A stretch of DNA of 64,000 bases from Devosia sp. (lineage in GTDB: Bacteria; Pseudomonadota; Alphaproteobacteria; Rhizobiales; Devosiaceae), in assembly GCF_028290625.1 (NCBI RefSeq), contig NZ_JAQGJM010000001.1, forward strand, positions 186,001-250,000, given 5' to 3'. Positions 46,509 to 57,458 of the stretch are shown one piece after another. The translations under genes were made by a program, and so were the position numbers. How positions within the stretch are numbered: position 1 is the first letter of the stretch; the number at the start of each line of letters is the position of its first letter. The notes beneath the pieces were generated by a model. It was not told the origin of the DNA and did not search any database. It saw only the letters and a list, made by a program, of their open reading frames with translations.

Positions 46509-48658
46509 CCGACGCGACAATCAGCGAAACGACGCCGGAGCTCACCCCCGAGCCCCGGCGTAAACTGCCAATCTGGCGGCTCCTCGCCGCCGGCCTGGTC
46601 GTGTTGCTGTGCCTCGTTGCCGGCGGCGCCTGGTACGGCTTCGGCGTCCTCCGCGACATTCGCGTCGCCCTGCCGGCCACACCCGATATCACCACGCTTC
46701 CAGTCTCGACCGCCGTAGTGGATCGTCAGGGCGATCTGCTGCGTCCTTTCACCACCACTGACGGGCGCTGGCGCCTCCCGGTCACTGTGGCACAGGTTGA
46801 CCGGCATTTTGTCGACATGCTGATCGCCTATGAGGACCAGAATTTCGAGACCAATAATGGCATCGAATGGTCCGCCATGCTGCGCGCTGTCGGCCAGTTC
46901 GTCGGTGCTGGCGGCCACGTCGTGTCCGGCGGCTCCACCCTCACCATGCAGGTGGCGCGGCTGATCGAGGGCGAGCCGACGCGCAATCTCTGGGGCAAGG
47001 TGCGCCAACTGGTGCATGCCGACGCGCTGGCACATCGCCTGAGCAAGGAACAGATCCTCACGCTCTATCTGGCGCTGGCGCCCTATGGCGGCAATATCGA
47101 GGGCATCCGCGCCGCCAGCCTCACCTATTTCGGCAAGGAGCCGACGCGGCTGACCACGGCGGAATCGGCCCTCTTGGTGGCGCTGCCGCAATCGCCCGAA
47201 GCGCGCCGTCCCGACCGCGATCCCAAGGCGGCCGAGGCCGGCCGCAATCGCGTGCTCGACCGCCTGGTCAGCCAAGGCGCCATCGCCCAGGAAGAGGCCG
47301 ACGCCGCCAAGCGCGAGCCCATCCCCACCGCGCGCAAACCCTTCCCCATGCTCGCCGCCCACATGGCGCAGGAAGCCGTCACCGCCCAACCCACCGCACG
47401 GCGCATCGAGCTAACCGTTGATCGCCGCCTGCAATCGGCCCTCGAGCGGCTCGGGGCGGGGCGGGCGACGCAGCTCGGCCCCAAGGTCTCCGTGGCCATC
47501 GTCGTCGCCGATCAGGCAAGCGGCAATATCCTGGCGTCGGTCGGCTCGGCCGGCCTCTTCGCGGAACAAAGCCACGGCTATGTCGACATGACCTCAGCCG
47601 TACGCTCGCCCGGCTCGACGCTGAAGCCGCTGATCTACGGCCTGGCGTTCGAACTGGGCCTCGCCCATCCCGAAAGCTTGATCGAAGATCGTCCCACCGC
47701 CTTTGGCGGCTACGTCCCGGTCAATTTCGACGGCTTCAGCCGCGGCACCGTCACCATCCGCCAGGCCCTGAGCGAGTCCCTCAACATCCCTGCCATCGTA
47801 GTGCTCGACGCCGTCGGCACGGCGCGGCTGGTGTCGCGCATCAAGCGCGCCAACGCCAATCCACTGCTACCCGACAATACTGCGCCCGGCCTGGCCATCG
47901 GGCTAGGCGGTGTCGGCGTCACCCTGCGCGATCTGGTCTCCATCTATGCCGCCATCGCCCGCGGCGGCTCCCCGGTCATGCTCAACGACGGCGTCAAGCC
48001 GCGCGTAACCGAGCCCGCCAATGCCGCTCTGGTGCTCGATCCGGCAGCGGCCTGGTACGTGTCCGATATCCTCGCCGACGTGCCGCCGCCGCTCAATGGC
48101 TCTCCCGGCCGCATCGCCTACAAGACCGGCACCTCCTATGGCTACCGCGACGCCTGGGCCATCGGCTATGACGGCAAGACCGTGATCGGCGTCTGGGTCG
48201 GCCGCCCCGATGGCGAGCCGGTACCCGGTATTTCAGGCATCACCGCCGCCGCCCCGGTGCTGTTCGAAGCCTTCGACCGCCTCGGCACCCCGGCCGTACC
48301 GCTGCGCGCCGCGCCGGCCGGCGTGTTGGTCGCCTCCAATTCGCAATTGCCCGCTCCGCTCAAGCGCTTCCGCCATCCCGATGACAATATGGTCAATCGC
48401 GACGCCGCCCCCGAAATCGCCTTCCCCACCGATGGCGTCGACGTCGATCTGGGCATTGCCTCGGGCGCCGATATTCCGCTCGTGGTCAAGGTTCGCAACG
48501 GTGTGCCGCCCTTCACCTTCTTCGCTAATGGCGCGCCGTTCGGGCGTTCTGCCTTTGCGCGGCAGAATGCCTGGAAGCCGGATGGGCCCGGCTACGTGAC
48601 GCTTTCGGTGGTCGATTCCGAGGGCCGCTCCGACGACGTCACGGTCTTCCTCGACTGA
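46505..48658 (+). CDS. pbpC: Penicillin-binding protein 1C
   Basis: This 717-residue bifunctional peptidoglycan synthase has a short cytoplasmic tail and a membrane anchor (about residues 23-48). The glycosyltransferase-51 domain contains YEDQNF with catalytic Glu110 and GGSTLTMQVARL. The transpeptidase domain carries the three expected motifs: STLK with Ser371, SLN at 425-427 and KTGTS from Lys540. The C-terminal BiPBP_C-type domain ends with DSEGRSDDVTVFLD, typical of PbpC. The start overlaps the alpha-2-macroglobulin stop (ATGA), so the two are translationally coupled. Confidence 0.95.
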   Translation: MTDATISETTPELTPEPRRKLPIWRLLAAGLVVLLCLVAGGAWYGFGVLRDIRVALPATPDITTLPVSTAVVDRQGDLLRPFTTTDGRWRLPVTVAQVDRHFVDMLIAYEDQNFETNNGIEWSAMLRAVGQFVGAGGHVVSGGSTLTMQVARLIEGEPTRNLWGKVRQLVHADALAHRLSKEQILTLYLALAPYGGNIEGIRAASLTYFGKEPTRLTTAESALLVALPQSPEARRPDRDPKAAEAGRNRVLDRLVSQGAIAQEEADAAKREPIPTARKPFPMLAAHMAQEAVTAQPTARRIELTVDRRLQSALERLGAGRATQLGPKVSVAIVVADQASGNILASVGSAGLFAEQSHGYVDMTSAVRSPGSTLKPLIYGLAFELGLAHPESLIEDRPTAFGGYVPVNFDGFSRGTVTIRQALSESLNIPAIVVLDAVGTARLVSRIKRANANPLLPDNTAPGLAIGLGGVGVTLRDLVSIYAAIARGGSPVMLNDGVKPRVTEPANAALVLDPAAAWYVSDILADVPPPLNGSPGRIAYKTGTSYGYRDAWAIGYDGKTVIGVWVGRPDGEPVPGISGITAAAPVLFEAFDRLGTPAVPLRAAPAGVLVASNSQLPAPLKRFRHPDDNMVNRDAAPEIAFPTDGVDVDLGIASGADIPLVVKVRNGVPPFTFFANGAPFGRSAFARQNAWKPDGPGYVTLSVVDSEGRSDDVTVFLD

Positions 48659-48687
48659 CAGCAGCCCCGCTACGGTGGCACTAATGC

Positions 48688-48715
48688 TGTCATCTGGTTG
48701 TCATCTCAGTGTCAT
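48688..48715 (+). promoter_or_regulatory. PHO box: three TGTCAT repeats at 11-bp spacing
   Basis: TGTCAT occurs at 48688-48693, 48699-48704 and 48710-48715, exactly 11 bp apart. This is the direct-repeat pattern bound by PhoB, the phosphate-starvation activator (consensus CTGTCAT plus four bases). It lies 60 bp before the start of the phytase/esterase-like gene and supports phosphate control of that gene. Confidence 0.8.
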
Positions 48716-48775
48716 CCCCCGGTTTTCTTGGGTCCGTATTCGGGACCGGTTCATACCGACCCTGGGGGCCATATC

Positions 48776-50959
48776 ATGCACATTAGAAACCTGTCCGTCG
48801 TTCTGACGGCCGCATTGCTCAGCTCGACCGCGATTCCGGCTTTTGCCGCTCCGGTGTTCAACCGTATTGCCAGCTTCCCCGTCGAGCTCAACGCGCCCGA
48901 CGCCGAAGCCACCTCGTCCGAAATCATCACCGCCACCGATGACGGCATGATGCTGATCTATTCCGATAGCCCCAATGGCGGCATCGGCTTCATCGACCTG
49001 ACCGACGCCAAGGCTCCCAAGCCCGCCGGCTACATGGATATGGGCGGCGAGCCCACTTCGGTGACCGTGATCGGCGCCAAGGCCTACGTGGCCGTCAACA
49101 CCCGCAAGGATTTCGTCGACCAGTCCGGCAAGCTTGTCGTGGTCGATATCGCCACCAAGACCGTCGATGGTGAATTTCAGCTCGGCGGCCAGCCCGATTC
49201 GATCGCCCACAACAAGGCCGGCACCATCCTGGCCATCGCCATCGAAAACGAGCGCGACGAGTCAGTCAATGACGGCGACATCCCGCAGCTTCCTTCCGGT
49301 TACCTCGTGCTGGTCAACCTGGTTGACGGCAAGGTGACCGAAGACGGCATCAAGAAGGTCGAGCTGAGCGGCCTGTCCGACATCGCCCCCGAAGATGCCG
49401 AAGTCGAATTCGTCGCCTTCAACGACAATGACGAAGTCGCCGTGACGCTGCAGGAAAACAACTGGATCGCCATCGTCGATGCCAAAACCGGCACCGTGAC
49501 CGGCGGCTTCACTGCCGGCGCGACGTCGGTCGACGGCATCGACACCAAGAATGACGGCACGATCGACTTCGCCGGCTCCAAGAAAGACCTGCTGCGCGAA
49601 CCCGACGCCATCAAGTGGCTCGATGCCGATCGTCTCGTCGTCGCCAACGAAGGCGACTGGAAGGGTGGCTCGCGCGGCTTCACCATCTTCAATCGCGATG
49701 GTTCGGTGAACTGGGATTCGGGCAATGCGCTCGACGTCATGGCCGCCCAGATGGGCCACTATCCCGATCAGCGCAACAAAAAGGGCGTCGAGCCCGAGGG
49801 CCTGGAAGTCGCCACTATCGGCGATAGCCAGTTCATCTTCGTTGCCGAAGAACGCTCGTCCCTGATCGCCATCTACAAGGATGTCGCTGGTGCCGCGCCG
49901 GAATATTTGCAGTCGGTTGCCTCGGGCATTGGTCCTGAAGGCCTGATCGCCATTCCCGCCCGCAACCTGCTAATCACCGCCAACGAAAACGACCTGCGCG
50001 CCGATAGCCTCGCCGGCTCGCACGTCATGATTTATGAACTGGCTGAAGGCACCCCGGCCTATCCGCAGATCGTCTCCGACATGGACGCCGATGGCCATCC
50101 GATCGGCTGGGCCGCTCTGTCGGGCGCCGTCTCCGATGCCGAAAAGCCGGGTACGCTCTACGTCGTCAGCGACAGCGCGCTCTATAACGCACCGGCAATC
50201 TACACCGTCGATGCGACCCAGACTCCGGCCCACATCACGGCCAAGACCATCGTTACCCGCGACGGCAACCCTGCCCAGAAGCTCGATCTCGAAGGCATCA
50301 CGCTCGACGGTGAAGGCGGTTTCTGGCTGGCGTCGGAAGGCGACACCGCCAAGCTCGTGCCGCACGCGCTCTATCATGTCGATGCCGAAGGCGCGATCAT
50401 GGAGGAAGTGGCTTACCCGGCCGAACTGCTGGCTGGCGAAATCCGCTCGGGCTCCGAAGGCATCACCAGCGTCGGCACCGGCGACGACATGACCCTGTGG
50501 ATCGCCATTCAGCGCGAATGGAAGGACGATCCCAAGGGCCAGCTCAAGCTCGTCTCCTATAAGCCTTCGAGCAAGGAATGGGGCGCCGTACGCTATCCGC
50601 TGGAAACCCCGGCTGAAGGCGCTTGGGTCGGCCTGTCGGAAATCACCGTGCATGGCGACTACGCTTACATCATCGAACGCGACAACCAGGCTTCGCTCAA
50701 GGCCAAGCTCAAGGCAATCTACCGCGTGCCGGTCAGCGAACTGGTCGGTGCTCCGCTCGGCGGCGAACTGCCCGTCGTGACCAAGGAACTGGTGCGGGAC
50801 CTGGTCCCTGACCTGCAGGCCAACAACGGCTATGTCGCCGACAAGGTCGAAAGCTTCACCATCGACGCCGCCGGCAACGGTTTTGTCATCACCGACAATG
50901 ACGGTGTCGACGACAGCTCAGGCGAGACCTTCTTCTGGTCGATCGGCGAAGTGAAGTAA
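48776..50959 (+). CDS. Exported esterase-like phytase-family protein
   Basis: This 727-residue exported protein has a signal peptide (about residues 1-24, ending AFA). The first part resembles a beta-propeller (GGEPTSVTVIGAKAYVAVNTR and similar blade-like repeats). The second part has the features of the esterase-like activity of phytase family, with LDLEGITLDGEGGFWLASEGD and IRSGSEGITSVGTGDDMTLWIA. A perfect PHO-box triplet upstream suggests induction under phosphate limitation, fitting a role in releasing phosphate from organic phosphates in the periplasm or outside the cell. The ATG at 48776, with GGGGG before it, is preferred over the upstream frame start at 48698, which lies in the PHO box. 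Enzyme activity remains unproven for most family members. Confidence 0.88.
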   Translation: MHIRNLSVVLTAALLSSTAIPAFAAPVFNRIASFPVELNAPDAEATSSEIITATDDGMMLIYSDSPNGGIGFIDLTDAKAPKPAGYMDMGGEPTSVTVIGAKAYVAVNTRKDFVDQSGKLVVVDIATKTVDGEFQLGGQPDSIAHNKAGTILAIAIENERDESVNDGDIPQLPSGYLVLVNLVDGKVTEDGIKKVELSGLSDIAPEDAEVEFVAFNDNDEVAVTLQENNWIAIVDAKTGTVTGGFTAGATSVDGIDTKNDGTIDFAGSKKDLLREPDAIKWLDADRLVVANEGDWKGGSRGFTIFNRDGSVNWDSGNALDVMAAQMGHYPDQRNKKGVEPEGLEVATIGDSQFIFVAEERSSLIAIYKDVAGAAPEYLQSVASGIGPEGLIAIPARNLLITANENDLRADSLAGSHVMIYELAEGTPAYPQIVSDMDADGHPIGWAALSGAVSDAEKPGTLYVVSDSALYNAPAIYTVDATQTPAHITAKTIVTRDGNPAQKLDLEGITLDGEGGFWLASEGDTAKLVPHALYHVDAEGAIMEEVAYPAELLAGEIRSGSEGITSVGTGDDMTLWIAIQREWKDDPKGQLKLVSYKPSSKEWGAVRYPLETPAEGAWVGLSEITVHGDYAYIIERDNQASLKAKLKAIYRVPVSELVGAPLGGELPVVTKELVRDLVPDLQANNGYVADKVESFTIDAAGNGFVITDNDGVDDSSGETFFWSIGEVK

Positions 50960-50984
50960 GTCGCTTCCAAACCTCTGAAATGCG

Positions 50985-51019
50985 ATCGGCCGGGCGCAAG
51001 CCCGGCCGATTTCGTTTTT
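50985..51019 (+). terminator. Strong rho-independent terminator
   Basis: A perfect 11-bp stem, ATCGGCCGGGC / GCCCGGCCGAT, with loop GCAA is followed by TTCGTTTTT. It lies between two convergent genes (stops at 50959 and 51027). Confidence 0.92.
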
Positions 51020-51026
51020 GACGAGT

Positions 51027-52067
51027 TTAGGCGACGGCGCGCTGGCTCAGTGCGTCATAGGGCCGGCGGTCGACCCAGGCGTCGAGGTCAAAGTTCTGTT
51101 CGAGGAAGCCCCACTCATAGAGGAAATCCTTGTAGTGGCCGATGGCCGCCACGAGTTCCGGCTCCAGCCCGATGCCCAAATGGTGGTGCAGGTCCGGCCC
51201 ATTGGCCGACGCCACCACTTCCTCCGAAGCGCCTACTTCCTTTGCCACGAAGCGGCGAACGTCATCGGGATGCGCCACCGCCCAGTCGCTGGCGCGCTGC
51301 AGCGTGGCGATCAGCTTGCTCACCAAGTCCGGGCGATCTTCGGCCAGCCGCTCATCGACAGTCAGCACGCGCGGCGATCCCGAATTGATGCGGATTTTTG
51401 GATCGGGATGAAAGCCGAACTCGGCCACCGTATGGGTGGCGAACAGGTTGGCGACGTTGATCCCCGATGTTCCCTTGACGAAGATCGCATCGACCTTGCC
51501 CGCCAGCAGCGCCGCGATTTCCGGCCCATAGGCCTGCCGGTTGCGCAACCCATAGAGCTGCGGTCCCTCGCGTCCATCGAGCACGCTATCGCTCAGCGGA
51601 ATATCGACGATCTCGACTTGGCTATGGTTCAACCCTTCGAGCGATAGCGCCGACGTTAACCCCTTGAGCGCAGTCGCCGCCATGAAGTCGACGATTCCCG
51701 CCGGGCGGCGCGCGATGCCGAAGCGACGCCCCACCAAGTCCTTCGTCGTCTTGATGCCGCTGCCAGGCAGTGTGATGATCGCCTGGAATTCATCGGTCCA
51801 GGTGATACCCACCAGGCGCGTGGTCTTGCCGTCAGAGCGGGCCCGAATGGGGGGCACATTGCCGCCATGGCGGAACGAGTAGCTCAGGTGATGGTCAAAA
51901 TGGCTTGACCGAATGGTGCGGTCCTGGCTGTCGATGATCGACTTGAGGGTGATGCCCTCCTTGGCGAAGGTCTCGTCCAGATAGCCGAGCTGTACCGCCA
52001 GCCCAACCGGGGTTGGCACCGGGCAGCGCGTGTACCAGATTTCCGAAATGCTGTTCTGAAGCGTCAT
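51027..52067 (-). CDS. DszB-like desulfinase homologue (periplasmic-binding fold)
   Basis: This 346-residue protein has a type II periplasmic-binding fold (NMT1/SsuA-like) but no signal peptide. Its N-terminus matches the biphenyl-sulfinate desulfinase DszB: a CPVP segment with Cys15, then His56 and Arg66, where DszB has Cys27, His60 and Arg70, with the ten-residue His-to-Arg spacing kept and FRHGGNVPPI following as in DszB. It is therefore more likely a cytoplasmic C-S-cleaving desulfinase than a transporter subunit. The ATG at 52067 has AGGAG upstream; the frame to 52250 has no supporting signal. It is divergent from an oligopeptide-type importer operon. The natural substrate is unknown, probably a sulfinate or sulfonate. 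Confidence 0.82.
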   Translation of the reverse strand: MTLQNSISEIWYTRCPVPTPVGLAVQLGYLDETFAKEGITLKSIIDSQDRTIRSSHFDHHLSYSFRHGGNVPPIRARSDGKTTRLVGITWTDEFQAIITLPGSGIKTTKDLVGRRFGIARRPAGIVDFMAATALKGLTSALSLEGLNHSQVEIVDIPLSDSVLDGREGPQLYGLRNRQAYGPEIAALLAGKVDAIFVKGTSGINVANLFATHTVAEFGFHPDPKIRINSGSPRVLTVDERLAEDRPDLVSKLIATLQRASDWAVAHPDDVRRFVAKEVGASEEVVASANGPDLHHHLGIGLEPELVAAIGHYKDFLYEWGFLEQNFDLDAWVDRRPYDALSQRAVA

Positions 52068-52240
52068 CGTCCCTCTCCTGTGGATACCAAAACCGTTTTC
52101 CAACCCGCTTGCCTGCCTTGGAGCATTATTGCTCAGGCTCTGTTGGAGTAGACAAAATTTGCTTTTGACCGATCTATTCGTCCAGTTCCGGAACTGAAAA
52201 TCCGGAAACAGCCGAATACCAGGATCAGATTTCCCCAACA

Positions 52241-52253
52241 CGTTTGACAAACG
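52241..52253 (+). promoter_or_regulatory. Perfect 13-bp palindrome in the divergent dszB-like/opp promoter region
   Basis: CGTTTG-a-CAAACG overlaps a TTGACA-like hexamer in the 295-bp region between the desulfinase-like gene and the importer operon. It is a candidate operator for a shared regulator. No well-placed -10 hexamer was found, so the promoter itself is not assigned. Confidence 0.4.
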
Positions 52254-52362
52254 CTATAAACTTAGTCAACATTAATCTGCGAGATCACCCGGCCACTCAG
52301 CACGTGTCCGGCGGATCGCGGCGGCGCCTTCGGGGCGCTCCGTTCAATCGAGAGACGACGTC

Positions 52363-53349
52363 ATGTCCAGTCTGCCCAGGATAGCCCGAGCGCTGCGGCG
52401 CACCGTCTTGCAGGCGATCCCGACCGTCATCGGCATCGTCATCCTCAATTTCTTCCTGCTGCAATTGGCGCCCGGCGATGCTGCCGACGCCATGGCTGCG
52501 GAGGCCGGCTCGGCCACCGAAGAGACCATGGCGGCGATGCGCGAGCGCTTTGGTCTCAATCTGCCGATGCTCGATCAATTGCTGACCTATCTCAACAATC
52601 TCGCCCATTTCAGCCTCGGCTATTCGCCCCGCTACAGCATGCCTGTGTCGGACCTGATCGGCCAGCGGCTGCCCGGCACGCTGACTCTGATGGCCATGGC
52701 ACTGGCCATCGCCCTCCTGATCGGCCTGACGCTGGGCTCGCTCATGGCAGCGTTTGCGGGCCGCCTGCCGGATCGGCTGATCTCGATTTTCTCGCTGCTG
52801 TTCTATTCGGTGCCCGGCTTCTGGATCGGGCTGATGCTGATTGTGCTGTTCTCGGTCACGCTCGGCTGGCTGCCCAGCGGCGGTTCGGGCACCATTGGGT
52901 CGGACCTCAGCGGCTGGGCCGGCATTGTCGACAAGGCGCGCTATATGGTGCTGCCCGCCACCTCCCTCGCGCTGTTCTATGTCGCCATCTATGCCCGCCT
53001 GACCCGCGCCGCCATGCTCGAAGTGCGCAACCAGGATTTCGTGCGCACCGCCTATGCCAAGGGCCTGTCGCCCGCGGTCGTGACCGTCAAGCACATCCTG
53101 CGCAATGCGCTGATCCCCATCACCACCATGGCCGGCATGCATGTCGGCGGCATGCTGGGCGGGGCAGTGGTGGTGGAGACCGTCTATAGCTGGCCCGGCC
53201 TCGGCCGGCTCGCCTTCGAGGCCGTGATGGGCCGCGATTATACAGTTCTGCTGGGCATTCTGTTGCTGTCGTCCTTGCTGGTCATCCTGGCCAATGCGGT
53301 TGTCGACATCCTGCAGACCTGGCTCGATCCCCGCATTGGAGAGCTCTGA
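52363..53349 (+). CDS. ABC importer permease (OppB/DppB type)
   Basis: This 328-residue permease has six predicted transmembrane helices and the family phrase RNALIPITTMAGMHVGGMLGGAVVVETVYSWPGLG, which includes the EAA-type loop contacting the ATPase. It begins the importer operon; its stop overlaps the next gene's start (TGATG). Importers of this type carry peptides, nickel or other organic solutes; the sulfur-related neighbours suggest an organosulfur compound. Confidence 0.93.
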   Translation: MSSLPRIARALRRTVLQAIPTVIGIVILNFFLLQLAPGDAADAMAAEAGSATEETMAAMRERFGLNLPMLDQLLTYLNNLAHFSLGYSPRYSMPVSDLIGQRLPGTLTLMAMALAIALLIGLTLGSLMAAFAGRLPDRLISIFSLLFYSVPGFWIGLMLIVLFSVTLGWLPSGGSGTIGSDLSGWAGIVDKARYMVLPATSLALFYVAIYARLTRAAMLEVRNQDFVRTAYAKGLSPAVVTVKHILRNALIPITTMAGMHVGGMLGGAVVVETVYSWPGLGRLAFEAVMGRDYTVLLGILLLSSLLVILANAVVDILQTWLDPRIGEL

Positions 53350-54337
53350 TGTCCACCACCGACCTCAACGCGCCAGCTATTGCCCTGGCGGGGGCACGAC
53401 AGGGCGCCGCGCGTCCCGAAGCTAGCGCTCTGCCCGAGTGGCACAATGTGCGCGCGCCCGATGCCCGAACCACGCTGACCGCGGCGGTGACGGTGCCGCC
53501 CGGCCGCCGTGAACTGCGCATTTTCTTCAGCAATCCCAATGCGCTGTTCGGCGTCACATTCCTGTCGATCATGGTGTTGATGTCCATCTTCGCCCCGCTG
53601 ATCTCCCCCGGTGACCCGCTCAACATGGTGACGACGCCCTTCCTGTGGCCCGGCCAGGACGCTGCCTATCCGCTCGGCACCGATGCCATGGGCCGCGATG
53701 TTCTCGCCGGCATCGTGCACGGTTCGCGCATTTCGCTGTTTGTTGGCCTCGCAGCCACCGCGCTTGGCCTGACGGTCGGTGTCGTGGTTGGCGCCGTCGC
53801 GGGCTATTTCGGCGGCTGGGTCGATGACGTGCTGGTCCGCATCATCGAAATCTTCCAGACCCTGCCCAATTTCGTGCTGCTCGTGGTGCTGGTGGCGATT
53901 GCCCAGCCTTCGGCGCTCACTGTGACCGTGGCCATCGCCATTGTCAGCTGGCCCATGGTGGCCCGCCTGACCCGCGCCGAATTCCGCGCCATCCGCGCCA
54001 AGGATTACGTTATGGCCGCCCGCAGCCTCGGCTTCGGCTGCGCCCGCATCATCTTCACCGAAATCCTGCCCAATGCGCTGCCGCCGCTGATCGTCACCGC
54101 CTCGGTCATGGTCGCCTCCGCCATCCTGATGGAATCGGCGCTCAGCTTCATGGGCCTGGGTGATCCCAATGTGGTCAGCTGGGGCTCGATGATCGGCAGC
54201 GGCCGCGAACTGGTTCGCACCGCCTGGTATCTGACCGCGCTGCCCGGCCTTGCGATCGTCTTTACTGTGCTCGCCCTCAACCTCATCGGCGATGGCCTCA
54301 ACGACGCGCTGAACCCACGTTTTTCCGAGGAACGGTC

Positions 54338-54341
<4 letters not shown>
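53349..54341 (+). CDS. ABC importer permease (OppC/DppC type)
   Basis: This 330-residue permease has an N-terminal cytoplasmic extension of about 60 residues, an N-terminal membrane helix and five further helices. It has the OppC-type phrase PLGTDAMGRDVLAGIVHGSRISL and the EAA-type loop AARSLGFGCARIIFTEILPNALPP. It pairs with the preceding permease, and its stop overlaps the ATPase start by 4 bases (ATGA). Confidence 0.93.
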
Positions 54342-56095
<1,754 letters not shown>

Positions 56096-56123
56096 TTCCA
56101 CGACCAACTTACGGAGAACAATA

Positions 56124-57179
56124 ATGGCCGATTATCGCTATCTCGGGCGCAGTGCGCTCAAGGTTTCCCCCATCACGCTGGGCAGCATGATGTTCGGCAA
56201 CCAGACCCCCGACGATGTCGCCTTCCGCATCATCGACAAGGCGCGCGAGCGCGGCATCAACTTCATCGATACCGCCGACGTCTATCATGACGGCAAGTCC
56301 GAGCAGGTCGTCGGCGCCGGCATCAAGGCGCATCGCGACGATTGGGTCGTCGCCACCAAGTTCGTCAATTCCCGCGGCACCGTTCCCAACAAGGGCGGCT
56401 ACTCGCGCAAATGGGTCTATGAGACCGTCGAGAACAGCCTGCGCAATCTCAAGACCGATTATATCGACATCCTCTATTTCCACCGCGCCGTCTTCGACGC
56501 CTCGCTGGAAGAGCCCGTGCGCGCCATTGCCGATCTGATCAAGGCCGGCAAGCTGCGCTATTTCGGCGTCTCCAATTTCCGCGGCTGGCGCATTGCCGAA
56601 GTGGCGCATCTGGCCGACCAGCTCGGCATCGATCGCCCGGTCGCCAGCCAGCCGCTCTACAACATCGTCAACCGCACCGCCGAGGCCGAACAGCTTCCGG
56701 CCGCAGTGGCCATGGGCCTGGGTAATGTGTCCTATAGCCCACTGGCACGCGGCATCCTGACCGGCAAATACAATGTGGGCGAAACGCCTGCCGCCGATAC
56801 CCGCGCCGGTCGTGGCGACAAGCGCATGCACGATGTGGAGTTCCGCGAGGAATCCATCGCCATCGCCAAACAGGTCGCCGCCCATGCGCAGGCCAAGGGC
56901 ATCGCCCCCGGCGAGTTCGCGCTGGCCTGGGTGCTCAACAATAAGTTGATCACCTCCGCCATCGCCGGCCCGCGTACCGAAGAGCAGTGGGACAGCAATC
57001 TGCGCGCCCTCGACATTACGCTCGATGCCGATGATGAAGCGCTGGTCGATCGCCTGGTCGCCACCGGCCACCCCTCGACCCCCGGCTTCACCGATCCGGG
57101 TCATCCGGTTGAGGGCCGCGTCGCCCGCTCGTCAGATGCCGCCATCATCCCGCTGACCCGCCCGCAGCGCGTCGCCTGA
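56124..57179 (+). CDS. Aldo/keto reductase (YajO/Kv-beta-like)
   Basis: This 351-residue NADPH-dependent reductase has the expected tetrad: Asp and Tyr in FIDTADVYHDGKSE, Lys in VVATKFVNSRG and His in LYFHRAVF. The NADP-binding end SAIAGPRTEEQWDSNL is present. It lies 28 bp after the ATPase gene with GGAGA as ribosome site, so it is probably in the importer operon. It may reduce an aldehyde or ketone produced from the imported organosulfur compound; this is inference from position. Confidence 0.9.
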   Translation: MADYRYLGRSALKVSPITLGSMMFGNQTPDDVAFRIIDKARERGINFIDTADVYHDGKSEQVVGAGIKAHRDDWVVATKFVNSRGTVPNKGGYSRKWVYETVENSLRNLKTDYIDILYFHRAVFDASLEEPVRAIADLIKAGKLRYFGVSNFRGWRIAEVAHLADQLGIDRPVASQPLYNIVNRTAEAEQLPAAVAMGLGNVSYSPLARGILTGKYNVGETPAADTRAGRGDKRMHDVEFREESIAIAKQVAAHAQAKGIAPGEFALAWVLNNKLITSAIAGPRTEEQWDSNLRALDITLDADDEALVDRLVATGHPSTPGFTDPGHPVEGRVARSSDAAIIPLTRPQRVA

Positions 57180-57190
57180 GCGAGATTTTC

Positions 57191-57214
57191 GGACCGGGCA
57201 ACACTGCCCGGTCC
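57191..57214 (+). terminator. Hairpin after the aldo/keto reductase gene
   Basis: A perfect 10-bp stem, GGACCGGGCA / TGCCCGGTCC, with loop ACAC is followed by AACCCGTCTTGG rather than a T-run. It may partly terminate the importer operon. The gap to 57458 contains a TAGGGT-tTCG-TAGGGT direct repeat near 57354-57369 and a CGATAAAATT copy at 57342. Confidence 0.6.
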
Positions 57215-57458
57215 AACCCGTCTTGGAATGAATTTGCGTACGGAAGCTTCCCTTCGTGCCCACGCAAGATTTTTTGCTTCTATTGGCCTAAAGCGCGCAT
57301 CGGCGTTTCAACAGTCGCCCCAGCTTCGCAATGCAGTATCTCGATAAAATTAGTAGGGTTTCGTAGGGTGATGGCGAGGGTTGGTTTGGACCAGCTCGAC
57401 ATCATTCAGCGGGCATCGGGACTTGGGTCCGTGCAACCGCATATCGGGGACTTTTCGC

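Noticed and set aside
51027-52250. Longer form of the DszB-like protein starting at 52250
   Set aside because: The added 61 residues contain no signal peptide or family pattern and cross the intergenic palindrome; AGGAG supports the ATG at 52067.
57180-57458. Possible riboswitch (for example SAM-type) before the solute-binding-protein gene
   Set aside because: I could not find the conserved core of a known riboswitch; only short direct repeats and a hairpin are visible.
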